Part shown: piece after piece, positions 1 through 12,780 of the stretch
How positions within the stretch are numbered: position 1 is the first letter of the stretch
Layout: every line of letters starts with the position of its first letter
Source of the DNA: Torymus aiolomorphi
Taxonomy: Eukaryota > Arthropoda > Insecta > Hymenoptera > Torymidae
Direction: 5' to 3'
NCBI GenBank assembly: GCA_036365515.1
Contig: CM070877.1
Span: 5,775,001-5,839,000 of the forward strand
DNA: 64,000 nucleotides
The notes under the pieces: generated by a model
Databases searched by the model: none
What the model saw: only the letters and a program-made list of their open reading frames with translations
Told to the model about the DNA's origin: nothing
Position numbers and translations under genes: made by a program

Positions 1-1639
1 CGAGTGCCGATAATGTAAGATCAACGGTGGTGGCAATTTACGACTCGCTCGTTTTGAACGCAGATTATCTCTTTCTTTCTCGAGCCACGACGAATTTTTC
101 ATGTACCTGCTACATTACAGACGTGAGTTCGTTCCGGTAGCTATATAAACCGCGATTACTTTCACGCAAGCTTGGTGTAGAGAAGAGAATAAAGAACTGA
201 CCGCCGTACACGCGTATACTATAAGTATAATGTGATACGATGAAATTTGTCCAGTTAAAGTAATTTTAAATTAGTAGTGAAGGAATTCTCTTACGATCTT
301 GACTAGTCCCCGAATTTTGTCAAGTGTATATGCTCCGCCGTTTCGTTGACTGCTGTTATCTGATCTAATCTAAAGTAGCACTTGACTTTTCAAGTTTATC
401 AATTCGAGGTAATATCAAGTGTTAACAAGAGGTGAAATGTATTTCTCATTTCTTTTACGAAATAACTGTTTTCAAATTTAAACAAGTGATATGAAACATC
501 GAGATGCAATACCGCATATTTTATATACGTTACCGCTCTTTTTCAGTTGGTAATCATTACAAACATCAGAGTAGAATTATTTTTGAAATTCACTGACGCG
601 TAGGGCTACTCTTTTTCCACTACAACAGTACAAAATTCTAAAAAACCATTACCTGCTTGCTATACATCAACTTTCAAACTAAAGATAATGTGTTGTTTTT
701 ACGAAGGCTACCTCAACATATTTTATCCATTATATGAATTGAGCCCGAACTTTTGATCAACTTTTCAACTTTCTCTCAGCTGCATGAGCTTTTTACGCAC
801 TATCGAACATCTTTCGAACTCCTTCGTAACCTACTTCATACAACTTTCCTTGTTATTTAAGGTCCCTCTAAAGGAAACAAAAACTGTTGATACCTATATA
901 ATAAAAACTCTTCTGTCAATCATTGGTCGCACTCGCGCACCAATCGCTCACCCATCCACTCTTATCTAGCATGCGCCACGAAGAAAAAATGGCTCCTCAC
1001 TCCCCCCCCCCCTCTGCGGCACACCAGGCTCCTCCTCGCCTATCTCTCGGCCACTCGAAAGCGCCGCGTAAGTATAATCTTATATCACTGGCGCGCGCGC
1101 GCGTGGCGCAGGTGCTACTCTACTACTACTACTACACAGCTCTCTCTCTCTCTGTCTCCATTCGTATCCTCTTAAACATTCATGCGCCACGTCCGCGCAC
1201 GCGCCGTTATGAGAGATTGCGCGCAGCGCGCATTCAGAACACGTCGAGGCGGCGCATGCGGGCTCATTACCGGCACGCGCGCGAGCAACCCGTCCGAGTG
1301 GCACGCGTCGCGTCTAGTTTCAGAGGCGTAAGCGCGATGAGGATATGTGTGTGTATGTATATGCCGGGGCGCGTGTCTCTATAAACATCTGCTGCGCATC
1401 TCTCGGTTACTACCGCCGTCGCTGCTGCTGCTGCTGATGCATTGGTGACTCTTCGGTTTTGCGTGGAAGTCGTATAATATAGTATTCGGGTCCCCTGGTT
1501 TTCAAGCGACCTTTCCGTGCGATTTTAATGGAAATCGGTATGCACTATAATATTTATTGTGTAAAAAGAGTTGTACTTAATCATTTTTCTAGGCGTAATT
1601 TCTAGGCGCGACACTCTGACCATCTTCATATCCCACGTA
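1..1639. other. Intergenic DNA, no gene seen
   Basis: AT-rich up to about 950, then a GC-rich block (about 960-1430) with CG alternation, short CT runs and CTG repeats. Open frames crossing this block are low-complexity and show no domain. A TATATAAA lies at 142-149 but no transcript can be attached to it. Confidence 0.5.
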
Positions 1640-1920
1640 AAAAAATTTTATAAAAATTTTATAAAAGTTATGTAAAATTTTGATAAAGAAATGGTTCTAT
1701 ACAAATAATATAGTATATAAATTTTATTGAAACCATGTAGAATTGGCAAGAGGAAGATAATTTTTTTTCTAATTAAGATAATTTTTTTTTTTTGTAATTA
1801 CCTTAATTACAACAAAAATTACCTTTTTCTTGCCAACTCTATATATGGTTTCTATAAAGTTTTTATTATATTATTTATATAGAACCATTTCTTTATAAAA
1901 ATTGTATATAAATTTTTGAA
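1640..1920. mobile_element. Foldback (palindromic) MITE-like element
   Basis: The left half (through ATAAAGAAATGGTTCTATA near 1684-1702 and TTGGCAAGAGG near 1744) is repeated in inverted order in the right half (CTTGCCAACTC near 1828, then the complement near 1880-1900). The arms are about 130 bp each and meet in a T-rich centre near 1770-1800. No coding capacity. The outer ends are not sharp and no target duplication was found, so the family is unknown. Confidence 0.6.
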
Positions 1921-4900
1921 GGGGGTAAGCAATGCCAAAAAATAATAAAGACCTCTGAACGTATCACACAGCGTATAAAGGCGTTTACTCGCGTCATTAG
2001 ACATCTGTCAGCGATGAAAAGCCCACGATAAGCCACCTCCTACGCAACCAGCCCCGTAATAATACGAGAGAGAGAGAAAGGTGTGCGAAGGGGGTTGCTC
2101 CTCTCGCTCTCGCGACGTTCGTAGAAGAAACTCGAGAGCTTTCCCGATGGGCTTTCGCGATAGCGCCGCGGGGAAATTCATGTGAAAGTCGCGTGCGGCG
2201 CGCGCGCTCCCTTTCTTTTCCATTCTTATATTATATGCGTATACATATATAATACGCGACGAGGAGAGAAAGAGAGAGAAAGACACCTGGAGAGAGGGCA
2301 CACGCCCGTGGTGGTGAACCGCTGGTTATGGCCGTTCTGTACCGGCTATACAGTGTCTCGTATATAAAGAGTGCGGCTGCGTGTGTGACGTTGTCCTATA
2401 TGGCTGTATAGTTTATGACCGTATGACACTGCGTGGAATAATCGACGTATATACCTACGCGTCGCGAGGCTTTCAAGTTATCGAGACACGGTTTGAATTT
2501 TGGAAACGGAAGGGTCGCTTCGTTTTTGATATACATTAGCGGTTACGTTACATTGCCGGAGGTTTTAATGTCATTTGCGAATTATTCATCGAGCAAGATT
2601 ATTTTAACACTGATTTAGGGGATAATGAAAACGAACCAACATTCCGACATGCTCTGAACGCTGAATAATTAATATTCCAATTATATTTTATAAATGCCCA
2701 GTGTTACGACTATATATGCGCGCGTAATTAATGGATTAATTATACCTTAATAGTCACCCAGGCAAAAATCTGAATTTTTACAGACACCTATATCGCAACT
2801 ACCTCGCACTCCATAAACATAATAAGTCCTGGACTTTTTCATAATATTCATCAACCCGAAATACGGGTAATCAAAAAAGTCCAAAATCTAAAAATAAAGC
2901 TCGAACCTCCTCTCCTCCCTCTTTCTCAATCTCCCTGACTGCTCATGCATAAATCAAAAGCGTCGCGGTCGTTGATCGAAAAAATCCCGCTCGCGCGGTT
3001 CGCTCCTCGATTAATTCATCGCGCACGCAACACAATCGCATTTACGTCGCGTAATTACACATTTATTTCAATTCCAGCTCTCGTGAGCATTACTTCGCCT
3101 CTCTTCTTTTACCTTTCATTTCCATTCGAGCTCTGCGCGCGCGTGCGCTTGCCGCCAACTTGATGGATGAAAAACAGCGAGGGGTACATACATACATATA
3201 CGCACACAGCGCAGTGCCTGCGCGTGGGGCCCATTTATACAAAGGCACACGACGACCTTTTTTACCTCTCGTTTTGGCACGCGCGCATGCGCGTAAGCGG
3301 ATACCCGACAAAACGATGCTTCGCGCGCTTGCGCGCATTGTGCCTGTGTGTGTGTGTGTGTATGTTGTGCGCGCGAAACCCAATATATTTTCGATTGGAG
3401 GGGGAGCTGATGAGACGGATGTATATTATGTGTGCGTAAGCATATAAAGGAGATGAGGGGGCAGAGGTAAAGGAGATGCCGATGATGTACCCCCCCTCAC
3501 CTCTCTCAACTCCGGGGGTAGAGATGCATCGACGCGGAGAGAAGCGTATATTCGTGCTGGGGGAAAAAGTATGGTACTGCGGTTGTGCAGAGAGAGAAAG
3601 AGAGAGAGAGATGATTCGTATAGGCGTAATCGATATTAATAGTCGCGAGCGCGTGAAATTCGATTTTCAAGGTGCAAGGTCACTATAATGACTTTCACTT
3701 GGCGCGATGGGGGATGCTTAATGTGGCAGGCGGCAGTATATATATTTTTTTTTAATGCGTGTCCTGTGTGCTTAATATTATGATTACATTGAGAAGTAAT
3801 CAATAGATACTTACGCTATGAAACTATCACAAAATATGTATAAATTCTAATTTGCTATAATTCATTTATTTATAGTTAGTGTTATCTTTCAATAACTGGG
3901 TAGACTAGTTTTGTATTCTAAATGTCTCTCATTTTAGATATTCGTGGCACATATAAGTTATTCTATAAATTTTAATTTTATCGAGACATTTGCTGCAAAA
4001 TTATATTGGACAAAGTTTAACTTGACTATAACAGATAGATAACAAAATTTCACAACAAAGGATGATTATAATACTGCAATAAATTTGAAGAAAATATTTC
4101 AATACAATTGATTAAACAATATAGTTCGTAATGTTGTACAGTCTATTATATACTTTGCAACGATGGAAATACTTCCTAAATAAAAAGTTTTAATCTTAAT
4201 TTATTATACACCCGATATTAACTCGAGAGTCACGAAACACTTTTGATAAATTAATGTTTCTCAATATACTTTTTCTCTTTAAAAAATCTACCATATCCAT
4301 ATCACAATGAGAATACAAAATAAACTTTCTCGCCGATAACGATCCAAAAGCCCCAGCGCGTGAGCGTTTTACGACTCGCACTCGAAAACCGTTCCAGCAT
4401 TAACTGCTCCAAGGCACGCGAGTACAGGCGACGCGTGCACATATAGTAACAACAGCACATAGACAAAATAGAATAACGAAAATCCCGCAGATGCATTGAC
4501 AAGTCGTTTCGCGCAAGCACCTGTCCTTAGGATAGGTATTGCGCGCCTGTGCAAGCGACAAACCGCGCGCGAGTAATTTCGCGGTGCAGCTGCTGCTGCT
4601 GCTGCTGCAACGGTTGCGGCGGTGTGTGCGATTTTTCCTCGCCCCCGGGTTTTGGAAAAATTGTGGCGCGTGCGCTGCTGCGTAGTATCTCGGCTGCGGA
4701 TCGCGCCGTCGTGGCTGCGAGGCTCTTCCTCGCTGTAATTATCCGCCGCAGGAAAAGGTTCGGGCTAATGACTTTATCTCGCTAAGGCAGTAAATTGATT
4801 CGAAACAGATTATTGCAGTTAAAAAGAGCAAAGCGAGCGGGTTGAGTGTCCGTTTATTAAGAGTTAAGCATGCGCGTTGTATTTGATGGTAATAAATGCT

Positions 4901-5170
4901 AAAGTTTCTGTGAATTTGGAATTATATCCCATAATCCGTCTTTTTGAAAGTTTTATTTTTATTTGTTACATTATTAACTGAAATATAAAGGTTATTACAA
5001 AGAGAAAATCAATTTAGTGTATAGCACTGCTGAAAAAAGTTCTAACTCAGACATTTTTTTTTTTTAATCAAAATTTAAGTTGCAACCCGGCAGAGACTTG
5101 AAAAAGTAAAAAAATCTTTTGTATTTTCGATGACCATATATTTATACGTAATGTAATTTTTAAAAATGTT
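1921..5170. other. Intergenic DNA with GC-rich islands
   Basis: GC/CpG-rich blocks at about 2000-2520, 3110-3720 and 4340-4790, with GAGAGA runs, CGCGCG runs and a CTG run near 4589, are separated by AT-rich DNA. No open frame has a recognisable domain. Possibly regulatory; nothing specific can be named. Confidence 0.4.
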
Positions 5171-5179
5171 ATTGTACTG

Positions 5180-5480
5180 CATTAAATTTCAAATACAATT
5201 TTAGTCTTGATTTTAAAGCATATTATGAAATTGTCTAGATATTAAATAATACGATATTTAATAAACATGAGCAATAAATTTAAGATTTTTACAACTGAAT
5301 TTTCACTTTCGGTAAAAAATTATACATACAGTATACAAAATTTTATGAACAGGTAATTTAAATTAAAAAAATTAATTCGTTAACTTCAGTCACATATTAT
5401 TAAATTTTCTATACAGTAATGTATATGAAATTTAATAAACATGCTAAATAAATTTAAGGTTTCGACAACTGAATTTTCAA
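5180..5480 (+). repeat. Dispersed repeat, copy 1 of 2
   Basis: AT-rich stretch containing TTCAAATACAATTTTAGTC, TTTTTACAACTGAATTTTCA and TTAATTCGTTAACTTCAGTC in that order. The same words recur in the same order and orientation at 7270-7520, with small gaps. Noncoding. Confidence 0.65.
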
Positions 5481-5549
5481 TCAGTTTGTTATATGCATAA
5501 ATAATAATTGTTTATTTATGAATAATAAGTACAATGAACTAATAATTGT

Positions 5550-5760
5550 AAAGACTCTCCGCGCAGTTATAAATCGGGGAATTTGAATTTCGCGCCAAGC
5601 GCGCCGCTCCGCTGAGAGTCTAATACCGCGCGCGCCGCTAGGCGGCGCACCCCTTACCGTCGCGCTTCCCACTGCTGGGCCAGCGCGCTCCGGCTATATG
5701 TCAGACGGCGTTCTGACGGCCAGCAGCTCTGTTCGCCCGAACATCTCGCCTTCTTATAGA
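5550..5760. other. Short GC-rich island
   Basis: A GC-rich, CpG-dense block of about 200 bp between two AT-rich repeat-bearing stretches. The open frames over it are on the - strand, short, arginine-rich and unconvincing. No function assigned. Confidence 0.35.
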
Positions 5761-5818
5761 TTATGAAACGGTTTTCGGTAACTTTTTTTTTTAACTGATC
5801 AATTAAATACCTTAAAAG

Positions 5819-5971
5819 GACGTGTTCTTGTTTATGCACATACTGATTGTGCACATATTAATTGTGCACACTTTAACATTGGCATATATCTATATATATA
5901 GATCTGTACCAATGCTATCTGTGCACAATAAATATGTGCATAATCCTTATGTGCATAAACAAGAACATGCC
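5819..5971. mobile_element. 153-bp hAT-like MITE with 8-bp target duplication
   Basis: Terminal inverted repeats of about 23 bp share TGTTCTTGTTTATGCACAT at the left and its complement at the right. They are flanked by identical 8-bp duplications CTTAAAAG at 5811-5818 and 5972-5979. Inner repeats of TGTGCACA and a centre of alternating TA make most of the element a hairpin. The 8-bp duplication suggests the hAT superfamily; the terminal bases are not a standard hAT end, so the family is an inference. No coding capacity. Confidence 0.75.
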
Positions 5972-6105
5972 CTTAAAAGTATGAAATATATTTAAGGTTA
6001 TACATCATTCGATCGGCAAACTTTTCAAGAATGATAATCCATTTTCATAATTTAAATTAGTACAAAATTATTTAATTTATTAAAGAAATAGTGATGGAAG
6101 ATTTA

Positions 6106-7149
6106 GTCCCTATTATGAAACACTGTTTTTTTGACTAGTACCCCTGTTTCATAAAATTTGTCCCTATTATGAAACATAATTAAATTACTTTTTTTCTTAT
6201 TTTTCGTTTTATTTTTGGTATCAAATTTGGTGTTGTAGTTTAAGATACTTCTAATAATTTAAATTGTGAAAAGATCTTAAATGTATATGTCTTCAAAACT
6301 ATTTAAAAGTACTTATAAAATGCATGGTTGAAATATGTAACATTTTTATTACTTTAGTCTTATAAAAGAAAGTTTAATGATTTTAATTGAATATCACATG
6401 AATAAACCTATACGAGAGGTCCAGATCTATTTATATTTATTTCTAAACTAAATAATTGATATGTATTACTTATATCAGCATTAAATAATTGATATGTATT
6501 ACTTATATCAGCATTAAATTCACATTAGTATAACTCAGATCTACAGTATGGTTAGTCTAAGATACAATTTGCAGGTTAGGTTTGCTTATTTATAATTACT
6601 ATTGTTAGTTAAGTTAAAAGTATAAATAACTTAAATATAAATAAAAAACTATATTTAAAGTAGAATGTATACGGTATTGACTTCAAATAAGTTGTAGATT
6701 TCTTAATAAAACCTTTTTTATACTGTTTCATAATAGGGACCTTCTGCGAGTTTCTGTACCTATTGTGAAACATCTATTTATTTAATAGAAAGAGTTTGTA
6801 TAGAATTTGAATTTTTGATATAAAAACTACATTGTAAACTACAATATATGTTCCAAAATCGATTAAATACTGAAAAATTAGTAAAACAACAAACAGAAAA
6901 AAAGAACAGTTTTCGTTCAAATGCCAGTCGATTTACAAGTGCCGAGAAACGGATGAAACTAATTATTTTTTTTAATACTTATACATGAAAAAATCATATA
7001 TTTATTAATGAATATGTAAAAGTAAATAACACATGAATCTAAATATATTTTTTTATTGAATTTAACGTTCGCAAATTACTTCTATTTTAATTTTTATTAC
7101 ACTGTTTCACAATAGGGACTATTTTTTTAAAGTGTTTCATAATCGAGAC
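6106..7149. mobile_element. Nested or composite element with GTCCCTATTATGAAAC ends
   Basis: Six copies of one terminal word occur: forward at 6106, 6160 and 6756 (GTACCTATTGTGAAAC variant) and inverted ending at 6740, 7119 and 7149. They pair as an outer element 6106-7149 holding two inner ones, 6160-6740 and 6756-7119. The interior is AT-rich and noncoding and includes a perfect 33-bp direct duplication (6449-6481 and 6482-6514). No target duplication was found. Confidence 0.55.
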
Positions 7150-7269
7150 CTTTACCTTAAATCTATTTCCTGTTATTTCGGGGTACAAGGTTCTGCCCTT
7201 GTCGCGTTTTTTTTTCTTAGGCTATCCTTATCCTGGCCCCAAAAACAAACCGCACAAAAATACACACGT

Positions 7270-7520
7270 TAAATTTTAAATACAATTTTAGTCTTGATTT
7301 AAGATTTTTACAACTGAATTTTCAGTTTCGGTATAAAATTATAAATACAATACACACAGTATACCAAATTTTATGAACAGGTACATTAAATTAAAAGAAT
7401 TAATTCGTTAACTTCAGTCACATATTACTAACATTTCTATAAAGTAATGGATATGAAATTTAATAAACATGTGACAGAATCTTAACATTTCCGTTGCTGA
7501 ATTTTAAATTAATTTATTAA
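7270..7520 (+). repeat. Dispersed repeat, copy 2 of 2
   Basis: Direct-orientation copy of the AT-rich block at 5180-5480, sharing TACAATTTTAGTCTTGATTT, TTTTATGAACAGGTA and TTAATTCGTTAACTTCAGTC. The pair brackets the 5819-7149 element cluster. Confidence 0.65.
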
Positions 7521-7721
7521 ATTTCATAATTTTTAACGTATATGAAAATTCATAAATATATACATTAAATTTAAGAAATTAATTGATATTTTAGTTATGT
7601 CATGAAATCGTTTTCATACACGATTCGGAAGTTAGCTTTCGTTACATTTATCTGAAATTTCATACAACTATTTTTAACAGTGATATTTTAAAAAGACAAA
7701 TTGGAAAAGAAAAAAAATGTC

Positions 7722-7783
7722 AATTTTACTTTCACCACGCAAATTTTACTTTCACCCCGTAAATTTTACTTTCGTCACGCAAA
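7722..7783 (+). repeat. Three-copy short tandem repeat
   Basis: AATTTTACTTTCACCACGCA and two close variants in a row, with a unit of about 20-21 bp. Noncoding. Confidence 0.6.
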
Positions 7784-7911
7784 TGCGGTTTACGGGAAAT
7801 ATATGCTACTTTTGCCCTGATTTTCAAAAAGGGCAAAAAGTGGCCATATCGGTCGAGTGTGGAAAATAGTATATTACACACCTAGGGAGTATACTATTTT
7901 TTTAACAAAAT

Positions 7912-7979
7912 GACTCTAACCGTTTTGCATCAAATAAATCAACTTGACTCTAACCGTTTTGCATCAAATAAATCAACTT
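7912..7979 (+). repeat. Perfect 34-bp tandem duplication
   Basis: Two identical units, each beginning GACTCTAACCGTTTTGCATC, abut at 7945/7946. The lack of divergence suggests a recent duplication. Confidence 0.8.
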
Positions 7980-8100
7980 ATTTGGGGAAAAGCTGAAATA
8001 GTATTATAAAATAAGAAATACTATATTATGCAATTAGGGCACGCAGTCCAGAGCACGTGTAAATTGCCGTCTTTATCCCCGTGTTGCGTATACGATTTTT

Positions 8101-8179
8101 TACCATACCCGGTCCGAAAATACCACATTCGCGTTTCTGAGCCGGGAGCGAAAGTGGTACTTTCATCCAGGGTATGGTG
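8101..8179. repeat. Inverted repeat (hairpin)
   Basis: TACCATACCC and TACCAC at the left pair with GTGGTA and GGGTATGGTG at the right around a loop containing GAGCCGGGAGCG. Probably part of a larger element, since related AT-rich words occur around 7860-8200. Ends not defined. Confidence 0.5.
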
Positions 8180-9760
8180 AAATATACTATTATTCGCTAT
8201 GGAAAAGGTTAAAATTTTTCATTGAAAAGAAGGGAGAATCTCCTTTTCAAGAAGAAGTATCCTGGCCAAAAAGTCCTTCCAAATCGAAGAAACTCGTTTT
8301 CAGAAAAAGTAAAAACTTCATTTGTTTTAAAGCTGTTTTAATGTATCAGAATATAATACCAATCCCACTTAAAGGGAGATTTTACTTTTCTTCAATGCTG
8401 TTTATACCGACATCGTTGTAAATAAAATGAGCTTTGCCTTCTAATATTTTTGTTTATAATTTCGATAATTCTATAGTAAATCTTGTTATTCAGTTATAGA
8501 TAATTAATTGCTATTGTGTATTATAATTTTATTACTACATTACAGTTTCGTTCAAATATGTCATTACGAAAACCATTCCTTCAACAACATACATAGGATA
8601 TTATCAACGATATATCGTCACGATATGGTACCAAATAAAACTTAATAAAATAATCATCACTTACAGCATTAAAATATTTGTACTTTTTTTACCAATTTTC
8701 AGAATACGAGAGCATCCGTGTCACATTCACGCACGGCAACGAGTGATTTCTCGGACTCCATCAGCCACACCGAAGCTAAATAAAAAGAGGAATAAAAGAA
8801 TCATTAAGCCCTTACGAAAAAAAGAGAAACTGCGGGCCCACTCCTACAACTCGCCCCTCACAATTCATCAAACCGTCCCAATTAAATTCCATCAGCGGCA
8901 GCCCCCTCTCCGCACTTCATACCCCGCAATTTCGTACTTAATTTCGCTCGCATATGGAATAGTGTCCCCCCTCGCGAGGAATGCGCTGATGCTGCGACGA
9001 GTTGCCGCCATATTGCGGCGAGATGCAGGTACGTAGCTACACCTCGGCTACTAACGAGGGGCTGATGTTCGCACCCCCAGCAAAGAGAGAGAGAGCCGCG
9101 CGACAGACGGAGTTAATGGGCGCCAGTCGCCTGTGTAATGCGTATCGGCACGCGCGCGCGCCTCTGGATGTTTCATTTATTATCAAGAGTGTTTAGTGCT
9201 TTGTCATTGCGAGAAGTGTGGCACGGGGGTTGAGGTTCATTGGTCGGAGGCGAGGAGTGAACGATTAGGGTAATGACGATTATTGTTGTGTGATTTTAAT
9301 TTGTTGTCTTTGAATGTTGTAGTAGTATGTAACAAATTCTATAATACCGTACGTAGCAGTTTTGCAATTTCAAATAAATATAAAGTATTAATAAGTCATT
9401 GTTAATTTTGATTAATATTGATGGGCTTTATATTTTATCATGAAATAAAATGCTTGATCTTCTATGACATGCAAGTACAATGATTTGCATTGTACGGTAA
9501 ATAAGGTCGTTTAAAAATTTCGAATAAATCGTACAAATTAATCATTTTTTGTTTATTCGGCAAGACGAAGATTAATAAATCAAACCTTACTGATAAAACA
9601 AAAAATTTTAAAAGATGTCGTAAGTGAATATCAACAGTTTACGATAACAAAGTAAATAATTAAACGAAAAAAAAATTCATTTTTATGCCTTTTTTACTTT
9701 ATTTCTCTTATAACCCTTTGCAACGTTTTATTGGCCACGAGCCAGACAAGCTTAAAAAAT

Positions 9761-9820
<60 letters not shown>

Positions 9821-11427
9821 CCTCTCTCTTCTAATTCCGACAGACGCGTAACTAAAAATAGAGCTCGCGTGTGCTCGTGTCGGGCAGAAGCGACGGCGGC
9901 AAAAAAGCGCGCTCGTAAACAATATAGGGAAATCCGTCGCTCGCACGCGCGGATAATCAACCCGTATGCTACAATCGCCGCGTGTATTTGTTTCAAACAT
10001 TATCACAGCCAGTTTCGCGTTTCACCTGCTCTCATAAATATCAAGCTCGCTCTCTGTATGTATATACGTGTGCGCATGTATATAGCGGGACGGAGCATAC
10101 GCGCGCGCGTGCGTTTTTTCTCTCTTTTTTTTTTATCGAATTTATCAGGCCTCGAAAAAAAGGAATAAAATGTAAAAGGAGTCTCTTTTTTTCAGTTTAA
10201 ACAGTCGATGCTCGGCCTGAAAAAATTCATTGCGGGGTGCCGTGATAAGGGGAATTTTGGTCGGGCGTAAATCATAAAAAATATCGAGTATTTCGTTGTT
10301 GATGTCGTTTGAATTTTATGAAATTCTGGTTAATTTGTCTTTTTTCAATCAAAGCTTCATACCTATAAAGAAATAAAATTCTGAAAATGTAATACAATAT
10401 GTAAATAAAATACTGAAAATGTCACGAACTGTTTCATTCATTTATATGATATTTTAATAAAAAGTTTAAAAAATTGTATAGCTTACAGGACCTCTATAGT
10501 CACAAAATTACATATTGAGAAGCAATTTCAATCATTTTTTTTTTTTTTTTAAAACATTTCCTCTCAAAATAATTGTTTGATGAAATTGAAGTTTCGGAAA
10601 GCAATCCTGAACTAAACTACAAAACGTTTACATTAAAAAAAAAGAAGAAAATATTTCCTTGTCACATACATCTTCGTAATAAAACCAACAAAGCAACAGG
10701 TTGACGTAATCAATCACAGCCATACTTCTACAACTCCACGTGTGCCTTTCACGTCACAAAATCAAGCTCCACCGCCACACAGATTACAAGCATCCTTATC
10801 CTCGCCTCGAACCAAACCCAGATCGAAAATTCCTCTCGCTATCTTCTTCAGCAGCACCACCGCGATTCTGCACACCCCCTCGCACGTCAAAAAACACATC
10901 AGCCGAGCGAGTGCGGAATGCGGCGAGACACGCACACGACAAAGCGCGTCGTCTCCGAGAAACCAGCTCGGTTAGTGAAAAGCTATCGGAACGGTGGAGA
11001 GGACTGGGGCAGCGCGCGTGTATTTACCTATGAAAGGGATCGAGAAGACACCTGAGGCGCCACACACGCTGCTGCTGACGGTAACCCGACACGCGGCCGG
11101 GGGCACAAAAGGGCGCGAGCCTTCTTTCGAGAGATCCCCTTTCTTTCTCTCTCGCTCTTTTTCGAGGGAGGCGAAGGAGGAGGAGGTGAGGAGGATATTT
11201 GCATGACTCACGGGGTTGACGGTCTTACGCAGTACTGCACGCGCGCGCGCGTTTTGTTTTGAATCAGCGGAAGAGGGACACCTGAGTGGGGCCTTTTAAT
11301 CTTTTGTTATTTCAATTTTGTGCAAATCGACTGTGCGCAAGTACAAAAATGAGCGTGCGCTGTGTGTACGACGACGTTTATGGTCTGTCGTCGCGCGGTT
11401 CCGTGTCTTCTGGGAACCCAAATGAGT
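8180..11427. other. Intergenic DNA with GC-rich islands
   Basis: GC-rich blocks near 8830-9250, 9830-10130 and 10740-11400 alternate with AT-rich DNA. Open frames here are arginine- and serine-rich shadows of CpG and CT/GA runs. No RNA gene or protein domain recognised. Confidence 0.4.
9763..9817 (+). repeat. (CT)n microsatellite
   Basis: Uninterrupted CT dinucleotides over 55 bp at the edge of a GC-rich island. It produces spurious leucine/serine and arginine/glutamate frames on the two strands. Confidence 0.9.
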
Positions 11428-11885
11428 TATAGTAATAGTAATAGTCATTTTATTGCAAATATATGGTCAATTTACAAATGGTGTGTAATACTCGTGTATA
11501 GAATACAATAAAAAAACAGCCAATACAAAAAACAATTTAAATATAAATACAATAATCCTTTTTTAAAAATACAATCTAACACAGCCAATTTACGCTTCTC
11601 AGTCTATTCCTCTTTAGTAAAGATAACTTAAGATATCACAGCCATTATTCTTAAAACTGATAATACTACAACGTAAGTCAAAAACCAGAAATTAGTGATA
11701 TCACAGACAGAAGCTTAATTGACTAGAAATACACGAAAAAAATGACTAGTTTTCAATACATTAAAAATACCACTGATATAGTCAGGGAGTCAAAAGTAAA
11801 CTTAAGACTAATAATTGTACATTCAGACTCACCACTTACGCTAATAATCACATTCATTCAAATAAATAAATAAATAAATAAATAC

Positions 11886-12000
11886 AGTGTAAATGGGACG
11901 ACACATAATAATACAGTGTAAATGGGAAGACACATATATAAATACAGTGTAAATGGGACGACACATAAATAAATACAGTGTGAATGGGACGACACGTAAT
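11886..12000 (-). repeat. Minisatellite in the LINE 3' region
   Basis: Four units of about 30 bp containing CAGTGTAAATGGGACGACAC (minor changes) lie between the last RT codons and the 3' tail. Confidence 0.8.
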
Positions 12001-12306
12001 AATTTAACGTACAGAAGTCGTCCATTTCGTAAGTGGCTAGTCTAGCGTAAGAAAGTGCCTTCTCAGAGCAGTTTTAAACTTGCTGAGCGATGGAAGATTT
12101 CTAACCTCAGCAGGCAGAGAGTTCCAAAGGTGCGCACCTCGTATACTGAAAGAATTTATTCCAATTTCAGTGCGCATCAGGGGTACTGTTAATTCTTTAA
12201 TTTTTCCCCTAGTGGCAGACCTGGGTACATACATATCTCACACATGAATTTTGTAGTCTTTGCAGTCTGTATTTCGACTCTTAAGATGCATAAAAAAAAC
12301 TATCGA

Positions 12307-12780
12307 TCAATAATCCAGATGAGGAAACAGCAGAGCTGTTGCGAGCTTTTTACGCAAGGTCTCAGTGGTGTACCGCCGAAAGAATCGTAGTGCAAACATC
12401 ACACAATTGAATTTCTTGGTAACATGATCAATATGCGCTTGCCATGAAAGCTTCGCATCAAGCACAACACCAAGACTTGTGACGGTGTCAGAGAACGGTA
12501 TGCAGGCACCATCCTCGAGGTCGATCATCCTCGACGCAACACTTGAATAAAAATCATTAATAAAACGATTTCCGCCGAAGACAATTGCTGCCTGCTGCAG
12601 TGTTTGGATGCCCACATCTAGACTGTCTTTGGGCATTTGTACATAAACCTGTAGGTCATCAGCATACAGTATATGCTTGATACATCTCGAGTCAAGTACG
12701 TCACTTATGTCGTTGATGTATAGACAAAACAACAAGGGTCCCAGAACTGATCCTTGTAGTACTCCAAGATTCGTGTTTAA
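12307..12780 (-). pseudogene. Reverse transcriptase, catalytic fragment
   Basis: The longest intact piece of the LINE polymerase. It carries the YADD catalytic box followed by the thumb-side region (LGVVLDAKLSWQAHI). The frame opens before its first Met with GVLQGSVLGPLLF. It is disconnected from the upstream and downstream RT pieces by frame changes, so it is read as a relic. Confidence 0.75.

Noticed and set aside
142..149. TATATAAA promoter
   Set aside because: No downstream transcript or open frame supports it in this AT-rich sequence.
923..1384. 153-codon frame
   Set aside because: Arg/Ala/Ser-rich shadow of CG and CT repeats with no domain.
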